Below, one piece after another: positions 35,360 to 47,022 of a stretch of 64,000 nt of DNA (its first letter is position 1; the number at the start of each line of letters is the position of its first letter). The stretch is taken from the NCBI RefSeq assembly GCF_023159225.1, contig NC_063171.1:12322326-12386325 (forward strand). Reading direction: 5' to 3'. The position numbers were made by a program, and so were the translations under genes. The notes under the pieces were generated by a model. The model was not told where the DNA came from. It did not search any database and was given only the letters and a program-made list of their open reading frames with translations. Origin of the DNA: Perognathus longimembris pacificus. Its lineage: Eukaryota; Chordata; Mammalia; Rodentia; Heteromyidae.

Positions 35360-35500
35360 CTTTCCATTTGTCTGTCATTGTGCTCTTTATTTTATAACCA
35401 TTTGCCACAAACAATATCACAGTATCTGCTTAATTTAAATGATATAATTAAATGGCAAATGGTTATAAAATAAAGAGCACAATGGCAGACAAATGGAAAG
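35360..35500. repeat. 48-bp inverted repeat with 45-nt spacer
   Basis: Arm 35360-35407 (starting CTTTCCATTTGTCTG) and arm 35453-35500 (ending CAGACAAATGGAAAG) are complementary with one mismatch (T/C at arm position 16). It sits immediately upstream of an L1 fragment. Confidence 0.97.
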
Positions 35501-35504
35501 ATGT

Positions 35505-36353
35505 GTGTGTATAGAGCTCCCCTATGACCCAGCAGCCCCACTTCAGGGTATCTATCCAAAAGACCACAAACAAAATCACAGTAATGCCACCAGCACAACA
35601 ATGTTCATCGCAGCACAATTTGTCATAGCGAGAATCTGGATCCAACCCAGATGCCCCTCAGTAGACGAATGGATCAGGAAAATGTGGTACATATACACAA
35701 TTGAATTTTATGCCTCTATCAGAAAGAATGACATTGTCCCATTTGTAAGGAAATGGAAGGACTTGGAAAAAATTATACTAAGTGAAGTGAGCCAGACCCA
35801 AAGAAACATGGACTCTATGGTCTCCCTTATTGGGAATAATTAGTACAGGTTTAGGCAAGTCATAGCAGAGCATCACAAGTCCCAATAGCTATACCCTTAT
35901 GAACACATAAGATGATGATAAGTGAAATGAACTCCATGTTATGGAAACAATTGTTATATCACAGTTGTAACTACTTTCAACATCCCATATGTATCTGTAG
36001 CTTCTATTATTGATGATGTTCTTGTATCATCTTCCTGTGGTTGTACCTACACTATCTCTGTAATCTTATCTGAGTATATTGGAAACCGTGTATACTGGTA
36101 TTGGAAGTAGAGAATACCAAATTTGAGAGACACAGTGTAAAAAAAGACAAACAACTACAAAAGCAATACTTGCAAAACTGTTTGGTGTAAGTGAACTGAA
36201 CATCTCCGGGGGAGGGGGGGAAGGGAAAAGGGGAGGAGGGAGGAGGGTATGAGGGACAAGGTAAGAAACAGTACAAGAAATGTATCCATTGCCTAACATA
36301 TGAAACTGTAACCTCTCTGTACATCAGTTTGATAATAAAAATTTGAAAAAAAA
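35505..36353 (+). mobile_element. Young 5'-truncated L1 3' end
   Basis: Begins at about 35511 (AGAGCTCCCCTATGACCC) with the last ORF2 codons, then a 0.5-kb 3' UTR with a G-rich tract at about 36207-36244, AAACTGTAACCTCTCTGTAC, AATAAAAATTTG and poly(A). No direct TSD found; the 5' side abuts the hairpin. Confidence 0.92.
35513..35843 (+). pseudogene. LINE-1 ORF2 C-terminal tail, uninterrupted to its normal stop
   Basis: LPYDPAAPLQGIYPKDHKQN, FIAAQFVIARIW, PRCPSVDEWIRKMWYIYT, IRKNDIVPFVRKWKDLEKI and the family terminus SLIGNN. Only about 110 codons survive, lacking endonuclease, RT and the Cys motif. Confidence 0.9.
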
Positions 36354-36354
36354 A

Positions 36355-37330
36355 CTTCAAAGAAATAAATAAATAATTTAAGCAGATACTTTTGTGCACC
36401 CACAATGCAGAGGGTAATTTAAAACATCTAGAAAGATTATTAATTTTTCCCCTTATTAACTTTTAGAACTAGAATTAGCCCGGGACACTCTAGATATTGA
36501 GCCCATGATCAGAATCTCCAATACACATGCTACATTTATAATGACTGCCTATGAATACTTTGTGGAACAAACTTAGCATATGTTGTTTATTAAATATCAA
36601 TTATGTGGCTAGTGCTATGCTTAAATTAAATGAGGATGAATAAAAGAATAACTGAGAACTATATGTGATAAAATATAAATAAATTACACCTGTAAAAATG
36701 GAAATGATAGGCAATTATATCATTAATTATTAAGCTCTTCAGATCTTGACCATATGAGACATTTATATCATTAGGTCAATTTCTGTACTGCTATGGAAGG
36801 AATGGATTCTACAGTAGTGGGGATGTGAATAGACTAAAGCCAAATCTACTGAGTTCAAATAGAACTTTATATGCTACTTTCTATTTTGGTAATTTTTAAT
36901 TATCATATATTCATTCTACCAAGGATTGTATTTCATTTTGATATCTACAGATATGCACATAATATATTTTGCTCATAATCACCTGGTCAATTTTACTTTC
37001 TCATCTCCCTCCCCATTTGCTCCATACACATTCATAATAGTTTCCCCTTTTTATTCATGTCCAATCAGTTACTAGTTCCTCTATATAAAATAATTTATCT
37101 GATCCTTTCTCCGGGCTTGCTTCATTTACCATTATGATCACTACTTCTACCCATTTTCCTACAAGCATAATTTCACTTTTTAATGGAGAATAAAATTAAA
37201 TTGTAAGTAAAATGTTTTCTTTAGCCATTCATCAAGTGTTGGGGACCAAGTCACATTCCATAAATTTGGCTGGGCAGATATGAATAAGCTCTTTCACTTA
37301 TATAGTGGCTTAGAGCCTTCATAATGAAAT
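36355..37330. other. Unassigned AT-rich DNA
   Basis: No recognisable feature. Confidence 0.5.
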
Positions 37331-37333
37331 GGT

Positions 37334-38786
37334 AAAGACAATTTCTCCTCTGAAACACTTGGGCTCCTTGGTGCAGGACAGAATTTCCTTAACAAAGATC
37401 CAGAAAGGCTACAAATCAAAGAAAGGTTGGACAAATGGGACTGCATCAAACTGCAGAGCTTCTGCACGGCAAAGGACATAGCTCGCAAGATAAACAGAAA
37501 GCTCACAGACTGGGAGAAGATCTTTACCAGCCATTCAACGGACAAAGGCCTCATATCTAAAATATATGCAGAACTAAAGAAATTACCTTCCTCCAAAACA
37601 AAACCGCAAAGAACCAATAGCCCCCTCATCAAGTGGGCTAAAGATTTACAAAGAGACTTCTCTGATGAGGAAATGAGAATGGCCAAGAGACATATGAAAA
37701 AGTGCTCTACATCACTGGCCATAAAAGAAATGCAAATCAAAACAACATTGAGATTCCATCTCACCCCAGTACCAATGTCATATATCAAGAAAACTAACAA
37801 TAACAATTCTTGGAGGGGATGTGGCCAAAAAGGAACCCTACTTCATTGTTGGTGGGAATGTAAACTGGTTCAGCCACTCTGGCAAAGCAGTATGGAGATT
37901 CCTCAGAAGGCTAAATATAGAATTCCCCTATGACCCAGCAGCCCCACTTTTGGGTATCTATCCAAAAGACCACAAACAAAATCACACTAAAGCCATCAGC
38001 ACAACAATTCTCATCGCAGCACAATTTGTCATAGCTAGAATCTGGAACCAACCCAGATGCCCCTCAGTAGACGAATGGATCAGGAAAATGTGGTACATAT
38101 ACACAATTGAATGTTATGCCTCTATCAGAAAGAATGACATTGCCCCATTTGTAAGGAAATGGAAGGACTTGGAAAAAATTATACTAAGTGAAGTGAGCCA
38201 GACCCAAAGAAACATGGACTCTATGGTCTCCCTTATTGGGAATAATTAGGACAGGTTTAGGTAAGTCATAGCAGACGATCACATGAGTCCAATAGCTATA
38301 CCCTTATGAACACATAAGATGATGATAAGTGAAATGAACTCCATGTTATGGAAATGATTGCTATATCGCAGTTGTAACTACTTTCAACGTCCCATGTGTA
38401 TCTGTAGCTTCTATTATTGATGATGTTCTTGTATCACCTTCCTGTGGTTGTACCTACATTATCTCTATAATTTTATCTGTGTATACTGGAAACCGTGTAT
38501 ACTTGTATTAGAACTTGGAAATTGAAAGGGGATACCAAAATTTGAGATATACAGGGTAAAAAAAGACAAACAACTACAAAAGCAATACTTGCAAAACTGT
38601 TTGGTGTAAGTGAACTGAACACCTCATGGGGGGAAAGGGAAAGGGGGAGGAGGTAGGGGGGTATGAGGAACAAGTTAACAAACAGTACAAGAAATGTATC
38701 CAATGCCTAACGTATGAAACTGTAACCTCTCTGTAAATCAGTTTCATAATAAAAAATTTGAAAAAATACAAAGACAATTTCTCCTC
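37334..38786 (+). mobile_element. Young 5'-truncated L1 (1.42 kb) with 17-bp TSD
   Basis: AAAGACAATTTCTCCTC lies at 37334-37350 and 38770-38786. The insert holds the ORF2 C-terminal region, a 0.52-kb 3' UTR (38250-38769) with a G-rich tract (about 38627-38661), AAACTGTAACCTCTCTG, CATAATAAAAAATTTG and a short A-tail. No inversion. Confidence 0.97.
37427..38249 (+). pseudogene. LINE-1 ORF2 C-terminal region with one frameshift
   Basis: Opens [20 protein letters not shown], then [20 protein letters not shown] and [20 protein letters not shown]. The first Cys of the CX3CX7HX4C motif is Ser here ([18 protein letters not shown]). At about 37885 one extra A (GGCAAAGCAG versus GGCAAGCAG in sister copies) shifts the frame; the downstream frame continues AVWRFLRRLNIEFPYDPAAP to the normal end SLIGNN at 38249. 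Upstream RT and endonuclease domains are absent by truncation. Confidence 0.92.
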
Positions 38787-38789
38787 GAA

Positions 38790-40425
38790 GGTTGAATAAT
38801 TTGTGAACCCAAACACATAAAGTGTATAGAATACTATTCAATGTATATCAAGGATTACTACATTAACCTTGGCTATGCTGGTTTTATGATGTCCTTTTAT
38901 GAGCAATGAGTACATGTAATGTAGTGGAAAACAGTTGAGATATGAGACTTAAAACCATTTGCAGATAAATTTCCATCTTATACAAACAATAATAATAATT
39001 GGAAATTTCAAGTAACTTTAAATAGTTCACTTCAATAATATGAACATGTAGAGCATAGTCCAACATTTTGTTTGTAGTAACATTGAATTTTATGACATTA
39101 TTTAAATCGCCATTTATTTTGTAAATGTCTGCGTCTCCTGAAAATACAGACTCTTAAAGACATGATAAAATTTTAACAATATGACTCTTTTATCAAATTT
39201 CCAAAAATCTAAATTGTTTTCAATAATTCACTAATTATAACCCAGAATGAAAACTGAATGATGATAGTTTTGTTCTGGTTATTGTCAACATTGTTTCTCA
39301 TTGCAAATTTTAAGGAAGTAAGAAAACATTATTAATGAATTGATGAAATACCAGTTCTGTAAATAAGAACACCATAACTTCCTGCTACACAAATATCTTA
39401 TTTGGGGTGGGGGGTGTTGCCATAATTGTTAAAATTGTTTCTTATGTGTTTTTTATTTTTATTTTATCTTTAAAATTTGTTTCTAATTCTACCTGGTTCT
39501 GAACTTTACATAAGCATTTTGCATGTACTTATGACCCAGTCAAATCAAATAGGTTCTCAGACTAATTTTAGGAAACTGAATAAGCTGGCAATAATCTTAG
39601 ATTCATTTTTACTGATTAACCTTTCTGGTGTCTCCATAAAATGAACGTTTTTGAGCTTATGGAAATATATAAAGAAAATTCTTCATTAAATTATTTTCCT
39701 CGATCTCTAGAACTTTATATGACAATTATTGCTCAATGAAACAGGTTTCCATTCAAATTAGGTAAGGAAAGTTTGTTTCCAAGTATCTATATGTCACAAA
39801 GTTTATGTTAAATTAAATAAACTTAAAAGTAAATTATTCTTTGATTCTCCAAATTAAAATAAGCTTCTAAGATTTGACTAGGATAATTGTGCCATTTATC
39901 ACATTTGCACCTAAACAATCATTGTGATTTTCTTGTTTTTTAAATGTTATTTTGGACTCTGTGTAAATGTGCTTTTAGAAAAGTACTATTTATATTGGAG
40001 TAATTTGATGTTTTAGTAAAATATAGTAACTGGTTAAATTACAATTTCCAAATTTCTAATGATGAAAATTATTTCTTTCAATGTACTGAGAATGCTGGTT
40101 TTGTCTGCTAACTATGTCTGTTAGGTCCAACCTCTCAACATGCTAGGTCATCATCCAAGCTTCATGCACACTACTGCAAAGGGTTTTTAGGTCTGGTTTA
40201 TTTGCCCACTGAATCATAGAATTCTCTTTCTGAAAAAAAGAAATGTATGACATAAGCACAATGATAGGAACAAAAATCCAAAATGCTCACAGTATGAACG
40301 CTTTCTTGTTAAACTGAATTTAATTTAGGTTACAATTTTACATTCCACAGTAAAAATCTCAAGTTAAAATTCTCTACACACAAGAACACATTCTTATACT
40401 ATTTTTCTACAATTCAAATTCATTT
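38790..40425. other. Unassigned AT-rich DNA
   Basis: No recognisable gene or repeat. Confidence 0.5.
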
Positions 40426-40429
40426 TATA

Positions 40430-40600
40430 AAGTTGCTATTTTTAATTGAAATTTTATAGTAAAGATGATATAAATAGGGATTTTCAGTTACATAAGTCAA
40501 ACAATGGGTACATTTCTTTTTGAACAACATTTTCCTTATTTTCTCCCACTTTTGACCTTCCCAACCATCATTCCCACTATTTTGTAAAGTTATTTTCCAA
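40430..40600 (-). mobile_element. Old L1 3' end fragment
   Basis: AGGGATTTTCAGTTACATAA, CAATGGGTACATTTCTTTTT and TTATTTTCTCCCACTTTTG follow the reversed 3' UTR at considerable divergence. Confidence 0.65.
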
Positions 40601-40869
40601 CATAGTGTCATCTTATAAACTTGTAATGCATTTTCTCCCTAAGTTTTTCTACTTAAAATTTTATTTAGCATTTGAAAATCTAGTGACACCTATATTCATA
40701 TCAGAGAAGAAACTGATTGGTATGAAGAAGCTTCCCCTGTATTTAGTTTTACTAATATAGGATATCACCCATTACAAATAGAAATGTTACCTAAACTATA
40801 ACCAAATATATTCAATTACTACTAAAAACAATAGTAGAATGAAAAGGAAGATACAATTTCCATAGGTCA

Positions 40870-42620
40870 AAATTGTGCTGTGGCTGTCAGCACTTGGGAC
40901 TATCTCCCTTTGTAGTTGGAAGCCTCAGGTTGGAGGGCGATATGGGACACCACAGATATGTATATATTCAGAAACTTTTTGAAATCTAATCTAGGTGAGT
41001 AAAACAGATGGGAAGGGTCTTTTACACTTTAGAAGTGTCCACTATTTTAACTCCATGAATGCAAAGAGGCTGGTAACAAAAGAGAAACTGGATTCTGTAT
41101 AGGGAAAGAACAATATTAGGAGTGATTGAAAAGTTTGTAAGAAAACAGAGAACCAGAGATAACAGAAAAAAATAAATAAATAAAAAGAGTTTCAAGCCAG
41201 GAGCATTTTTCTTAGAGGAGAAAAAGCTATAGACTCTATTACATAGAGAAACAGGCAGCCCTGAGAGCCAACTTCCATTTCTAGCTGCAAGATTTGTCTA
41301 AATATCCTGCATTAAACTCAGTGTTAATCTAGTGTTCAAGGTTAGACCTGGTCAAAGAAAGCATTCTGTTACTCATCTCATCTTAGAGAACAATACGAGA
41401 TACCCTTAGGGACAGAGCCATTGTTTGGGAATAAAATGCTCAGAGATACGTGAAAAATTAAAAATAGATAAATAAAACACTGCTCAGGAGTAATGGGACA
41501 TTTGTTAACTTTTTTTGTGACAAAGAATGTTGAGGAAGAGTATGCAATGTGACCCTTAGAATGTAAGTTCTAGGGAAGTTGACCAGTGGCATGGATGCTG
41601 GCATTATGGGATACTAGAAGCAATATTGTTGGATGCACTGGTGGTATTTAAGGAAAAATGGCAGATGGGAGAGCCAGCAGGTACACAGCAGGGAACCAGC
41701 AGTGACATTATCCTGCAGTGACCCAGCAATGATCTGCATTGCATCCATTATGATGCACTGATCCATCAGCAGAACTCCTCCAAATCATGGAAGAAATCAG
41801 AATTCCTTCTACTCTCCCTACATGCAGGCTTAGAAGCTTGTTGCTGCTTGGCCTACAAATCACAAGATGCACTGAGAAGCTGCTCAGCCCTATAAAAGTA
41901 CAACTAATAGAAGCTCCTGGAGCACAGAGAAGAGAAGCCTTTAAAGTGAAACCCACTATGAAGTGAGCTTATCTATAGAGGATAAAAGCAAGTTTACACA
42001 ATCTGAGCAGTGCTAGGAAGCAGGCTCTTGACTCTGAGAACTGGGGAAATGATTGATTCCTAAGCTATATATCTCAGTCCATGGTGAGAAATGACACTTC
42101 AAACCAGACACTCAATATTCTAACTAAAGAGGAAGACTATTTCAGCTGGAAGAATACTGGTGATTAATGCCCCTCAACCAACTAGTTAGCTTCAGTTATG
42201 TAAATCTTAATTTCAGAATAACAAGACATCATGTCTCCTCAGGGTCTATATATAGATGCACATGAAACATTTGATGAGAGTGAAGTACATGAGATCTCAA
42301 ACAATAAATCACATGAATAGTGATGACAATAGCCAAAGAAGTTCAAGATGACTGGTATAATTGCCTTAAAGTCAAAGAGAATAAAAGTAAATGGCAAAAG
42401 GAAATAAAGAAAAATTTTAAAAAATGAATGTAAGAAGGAAATCCAGGACATGAAAGAAGAATTCACTAAACACATACAAGTCTTGAAAACTGAGAAATTC
42501 TGGGAGGAAAAACTTATTTATCAAAATAAAAACTCAGTTGAAAAATAGAGTAACACAGATCAAAGATAAGTAAAAGACTCAGATCCATCAGACAAAGAAA
42601 GAACAAAAGAAATGGGATGA
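40870..42620 (+). mobile_element. Probable ancient L1 5' UTR/ORF1-type element
   Basis: Plus-strand A-rich element with the same landmark order as 31.7-33.3 kb. Toward its 3' side, about 42436-42534 gives a charged, coiled-coil-like reading (DMKEEFTKHIQVLKTEKFWE) before stops, resembling the N-terminal part of an L1 or HAL1 ORF1. The segment at 41700-41960 may be 5' UTR. Boundaries are approximate and assignment is by inference. Confidence 0.4.
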
Positions 42621-42951
42621 ATGTAAGTTCACAAAGTCATTGTTTACCACATATTCTGGAGAAGTTGTTTATGAATTAACAAGTACCTATTTAAAATGTG
42701 TTTAGAGTTGCATCTGTGCTTACATGTAATGGCCTTATATCTTTTAAAAATAGAGAATTAAATCTTTCACATTATAAAAAATATATTTAAAATCATTTAT
42801 AGCAACCAAGAAAGTATGATGGCAAAAAAGTATGACAAAGACTACTTTTATCCAAATTTCTTTCTATGAGGAAGCATTTTTATCTCACAAGTTGACTAAT
42901 ATGATTTTTGTTATTATTAAGTAGTTGTGTAGCCTTAATATGTATATGTTT

Positions 42952-43171
42952 CCTGGTCTGTTGCTTGAACTCTGGGCCTGAGCTTCTTTTGCCCAAGGCA
43001 GGGACTCTACCACTTGAGCCACAGCACCACTTCTTGCTTTTCTGAGTAATTTTTTGGAGATAAGAGTCTCATGGACTTTCCTGCCCAGGCTGGCTTTGAA
43101 CCATGATCAATCCTCAAAACTCAGCCCCTGAGTAGCTAGGACTACAGGCATGAGCCACTGTATGAGCCCCA
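42952..43171 (-). mobile_element. B1-like + Geo-type dimeric SINE
   Basis: Reversed right monomer (GAACTCTGGGCCTGAGC, CCACTTGAGCCACAGCACCA) then reversed B1-like half (GATAAGAGTCTCATGGACTT, GCCCAGGCTGGCTTTGAACC, CTGAGTAGCTAGGACTACAG). Good representative of this family. Confidence 0.92.
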
Positions 43172-43174
43172 ATA

Positions 43175-44255
43175 TGTACTTTTAAATGAAGCAAGTTACT
43201 CATGAAAGGCTCATTCCTCTTTAGTATCTCTGTTTCAGCTCTTTGGGAACACACACATGCTATTTAGTAGACAGTTCAGGCCATGAGGGTTAAGGAGTTA
43301 ATGCCTCTCCAGAAGTGCTGACTTATTTCTAGCAATCAGTGCTCTGAAGGAATTCAGCTGAATGTGGTTGCAATTATAAACTAAATGGTTCTTAAAGGAT
43401 TAACTCTTCCATGACAAATGTGTGACAAATAACTATTCCCATGTCTTTTTCACAGCACATTATCAACCTACAAACTGCAGCTTGATTTCTTTATGATATC
43501 ATCCATGGGAAAATAAAGAGCCAGATTGCGCCATTTAATACCTTTTCCTTACTGGCCTTATTACTACTGAGGTTGTTTGGGATAAGACATTCCAGAAACA
43601 ACTGATGGCTTCTGATCCTTTTATTGCTAATTTATTATTTTCCCTTCGAATGTTCTGAGATTAGCTCCTCCATTGAAATCTGCAGTACTTGTTCTCCAAC
43701 CACTAGTTTGTGAGAAGAAAATGCATGTAGAAATGGAAACTTTTAATTCAGTTTTGTTTATTCTGGAATCAGTTCAACAATATAAAGTTGAGCCTAAAAG
43801 ATAATTGTTTCAGCATTACTAAGGGAGCCATTATATCAAAATGCACCCCTCTCAGCAAAAAGCATGTGTTATTTTAAAATAGTGTTTAGCAAATACTCAA
43901 AAATTTAAAACATTTATTTCTCATTCAACAAAAAATAACATGAGTGTCAATTATTAATGTTCAGCTGCTTGTATTAGGTGATTTTTTTCTACTCTTCAGA
44001 AATTATATAAAGTAAATAATTTTAAAAATAAGATATTTCTATGGCAAAATATGAACATACTCTTATTGTACATCAGTAAATGGTAGGTTGTAGGACTATC
44101 CTATTTACCTTTCTACTCTCAGTAATGAAACAAAACACATTTCTTCTGTGATTTAATTACTATCCCTTCTTCCATAAGCTAAATTTTTCAAATTATAGTG
44201 TTTTGCTTTTTCAAAGTTTTGCAACATAAGGTTATGGAAAGAATACTATTAAGTA
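43175..44255. other. Unassigned DNA; 43230-43700 of balanced composition
   Basis: No repeat, no ORF with a domain. The stretch 43230-43700 stands out from its AT-rich surroundings by even base composition and absence of repeat landmarks; it is a candidate conserved non-coding element only by impression. Confidence 0.35.
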
Positions 44256-44261
44256 TATTTT

Positions 44262-44495
44262 GAGTCAGGTGTCGGTGGCTCACACTTTAGAGCCTAGCTA
44301 CTCAGGAGGCTGAGGTCTGAGTGTCTCGGTTTGAAGCAAGCCCAGGCAGAATAGTTCCCGAAAGTCTTATCTCCAAATAAACCACTAAAAATCAGAAGTA
44401 GAAATGCGGCTCAAGTTGTTGAGAGCAAGTCTTGAGCACAAAGAATCTCAGGGACAATGCCCAGGCCTTGAGTTCAGGCCTAAGGACTGGAAAAA
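44262..44495 (+). mobile_element. B1-like + Geo-type dimeric SINE
   Basis: CAGGTGTCGGTGGCTCACAC, CCTAGCTACTCAGGAGGCTG and CAAGCCCAGGCAGAATAG are the B1-like half; CAGAAGTAGAAATGCGGCTC and CCTTGAGTTCAGGCCTAAGG the right monomer. Confidence 0.92.
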
Positions 44496-44703
44496 AATAT
44501 ATTGTTTTTTTAAGTAAATGTTCTGTTTTACATGTATCACCAATATAATGTATGTTGGTAGCATTCCATCTCATAACATTAATTTTTCTTACTACAAAAT
44601 TTGACTGTTTTTCAGTTTTGTGCTCTGTTGAATAACACTACCACAGACTTTTCATCCCTAACTTTTGATGGTAAATTAATCAATTAATTAATTGATTTAT
44701 GTT

Positions 44704-44932
44704 AGTCATGAGGTTTGAAGTCTGGGCCTGGGCAATGTCCATAAGTTCTTTTTGCTCAAGTCTACCCCCCTAACACTTTGACCCACAGCTCCACTTCCAT
44801 TTGTTGCTGTTGTTGTTTGTTTTTGGTTTTTTTAATGGATAATTAGGAATAAGCATCTCATGAACCTTCTTGCCTAGGATGACTTTCAACCATGATCCTC
44901 ATATCTGAGTACCCTGAGTACCCTACGATTAC
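44704..44932 (-). mobile_element. B1-like + Geo-type dimeric SINE
   Basis: Reversed right monomer (GAAGTCTGGGCCTGGGCAAT, TTTTTGCTCAAGTCTACC) and B1-like half (AATAAGCATCTCATGAACCT, TGCCTAGGATGACTTTCAAC), with a G/T-rich spacer expanded between the halves. Confidence 0.85.
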
Positions 44933-44939
44933 AGTCTAG

Positions 44940-46100
44940 AAAGACCAGAATCCAGCGTAAAGATGAACTTCAGTTCTGGGTGACACATCTAGTAACCAAA
45001 TAAATATGTTTTAGGGAATTCAGTTTTCAGAATGAATGGTGCTGCCATTCACTTTCTAAAAGTGTGGTAAACATTTATATATAATAGCTCTAGGGATATA
45101 TTCTGTCTAGCACCTATCAGAATGGGTAAATTTAACAACAGTATAAACAACTTCTAGAAAAAAAAATTTTATAGTACTTGAGGTCCATCCAATTACTGGA
45201 AAGTGCACAGCTTTTTCAGATTCCCAGGAAAAGCTGCTCTCACACTAGAATTAGTGTATAATATTTCACAGAGTTTGCTGAGGAGAGTTGCAGCCAAAAA
45301 GTCAGGTATTCTACGTCATAAGCTCTTAACATTTTTATATCCCTAGACCTAATACCTTCGTGCCTGTGTTCCTCTATGCTTTTGGCAGTTGTATATTTCA
45401 AGTGTCTTTGCCGAGGCCTCCTTTAGGAAGAGGAGAGGTTATTCATGAAGACATGTTTCCTGCACTGGAGGAAACATTCAGACACATACTCTTCCTTTAC
45501 ACATCCCACTGTCATGCCTCACCGGTTTGTGAGCATACTTACTAAGACCTAGCTCCTAGTTATGTGCTGATCCATCTGACTCTCTAATGGAAAATATTTG
45601 AAGAAAGGTTAGAAGCTTTCTTCTGCTTTTCCATTACAGTAAGTGACTTGATTCCTTTAAATTTTGGCTTGTGAATTGAATCAGACACTCCAACACTCTC
45701 CCTCTCCTTCTCCTTTTATCTTTTCCTCCCCTTAGCCCTGTCGCTCCCCTCCCTCAGCTCAACTTAGCTCCTAACACACTATGTTACCAAGAGAATAAGG
45801 GAAAAGGTTTTGCAGTTTTGAAATTACACATGATTTAAATTTCTGATTCCATTTCATTGATTCCATTTCATGCTCATAATACAAATGAGTAAGAATCTAT
45901 CTGTGCTATTAAATAGAACCAAACACATGCGACCCAGCAGACAAAAAGCTCAAATATAGACTAATACAATTAATACAGTGTACTGTATATTGAAAATAAG
46001 AGACTTTCATCATGAAGGCTTCACAGTCTTGGTATGAAAATGTGTCATCTGCAAAGGCTTGATAAAGGCTAAGTAAGAGTTAACAGATTGTGAAGATGTT
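44940..46100. other. Unassigned DNA
   Basis: No gene. A C/T-rich stretch at about 45690-45780. No named repeat. Confidence 0.4.
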
Positions 46101-46102
46101 AG

Positions 46103-46104
<2 letters not shown>

Positions 46105-46137
<33 letters not shown>

Positions 46138-46148
46138 TGTGTGTGTTG
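46105..46148. repeat. (GT)n microsatellite
   Basis: About 20 GT units with one TTT interruption, abutting the 3' end of a SINE. Confidence 0.95.
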
Positions 46149-46563
46149 CCAGTCCTGGGACACAGACTCAGGGCCTGAGCACTGTCCCATGCTTCTTTAT
46201 GCTCAAGGCTAGCACTGTACCTTTTGAGCCAAGGGGCCATTTCCGGCTTTTTCTTTTTTTCATTTTTTTTTCTTTTTTTTTTGGCCAGTCCTCGGGCGTG
46301 GACTCAGGGCCTGAGTACTGTCCCTGGCTTCTTTTTGCTCAAGGGTAGCACTCTGCCACTTGAGTCACAACACCACTTCTGGCCGTTTTCTATATATGTG
46401 GTGCTGGGGAATCGAACCCAGGGCTTCATGTATACGAGACAATCACTCTTGCCACTAGACCATATTCCCAGCCCGCCGTTTTCTAATTATGTGGTGCTGG
46501 GGAATAGAACCCAGGGCTCATGCATGCTACGCAAGCACTTTCTCACTAAGCCACATTCCCAGA
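46147..46563 (-). mobile_element. IDL-Geo SINE interrupted by a second IDL-Geo SINE
   Basis: The outer copy's right monomer occupies about 46147-46243 and its ID-like half about 46473-46563 (GTGGTGCTGGGGAATAGAAC ... CCACATTCCCAG). Between them sits a complete second copy (about 46262-46472) with its own poly(T), right monomer (GCCAGTCCTCGGGCGTGGAC) and ID-like half ending TATTCCCAGCCC. The junctions share a CCGKCKTTTTCT-like sequence, a plausible TSD. Confidence 0.92.
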
Positions 46564-46585
46564 TAAACAGATATTTTAACCATTA

Positions 46586-46672
46586 AAAGTGTATATATGT
46601 ACATATATGTATATATATACATATATGTACATATATACATATATACATATATATACATATATATATATATGA
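46586..46672. repeat. (TATG/TACA)n microsatellite
   Basis: Alternating TATATGTACATATATACA-type sequence. Confidence 0.95.
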
Positions 46673-46674
46673 AA

Positions 46675-47020
46675 AACCCTGGAAATGAATGAACATAGAG
46701 TGTTGGTAATAGTCTCAGTAAATAATATATATTATTTAAGTAGTATGAGAACAGCAATTCAAAAAAATTGAATAATTTTATTATTTATTTTCTTATGAAA
46801 AGCATGAAAGGCAGAAATCAAGGACATCATTAATATTAATTTAATTTTAGGTGAGTAAATAATATTGGAAAATATATTCATTTTTAAAGCTTAGCATTCT
46901 TGATTATAAATGCAATCTATTGCTATCTGTTTTATTCATATAATATTAAAAGGCAGTTTCTTTCTTATTTAAAAGTAAAAGGAAGAGGGTTTTTATTTGT
47001 TTGTATCCTTTTTTGTTTTG
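46675..47020. other. Unassigned AT-rich DNA
   Basis: No recognisable feature. Confidence 0.5.
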
Positions 47021-47022
47021 TG

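Noticed and set aside
45680..45790. C/T-rich stretch as a possible promoter island
   Set aside because: No CpG enrichment, no adjacent ORF or exon, simple pyrimidine bias only.
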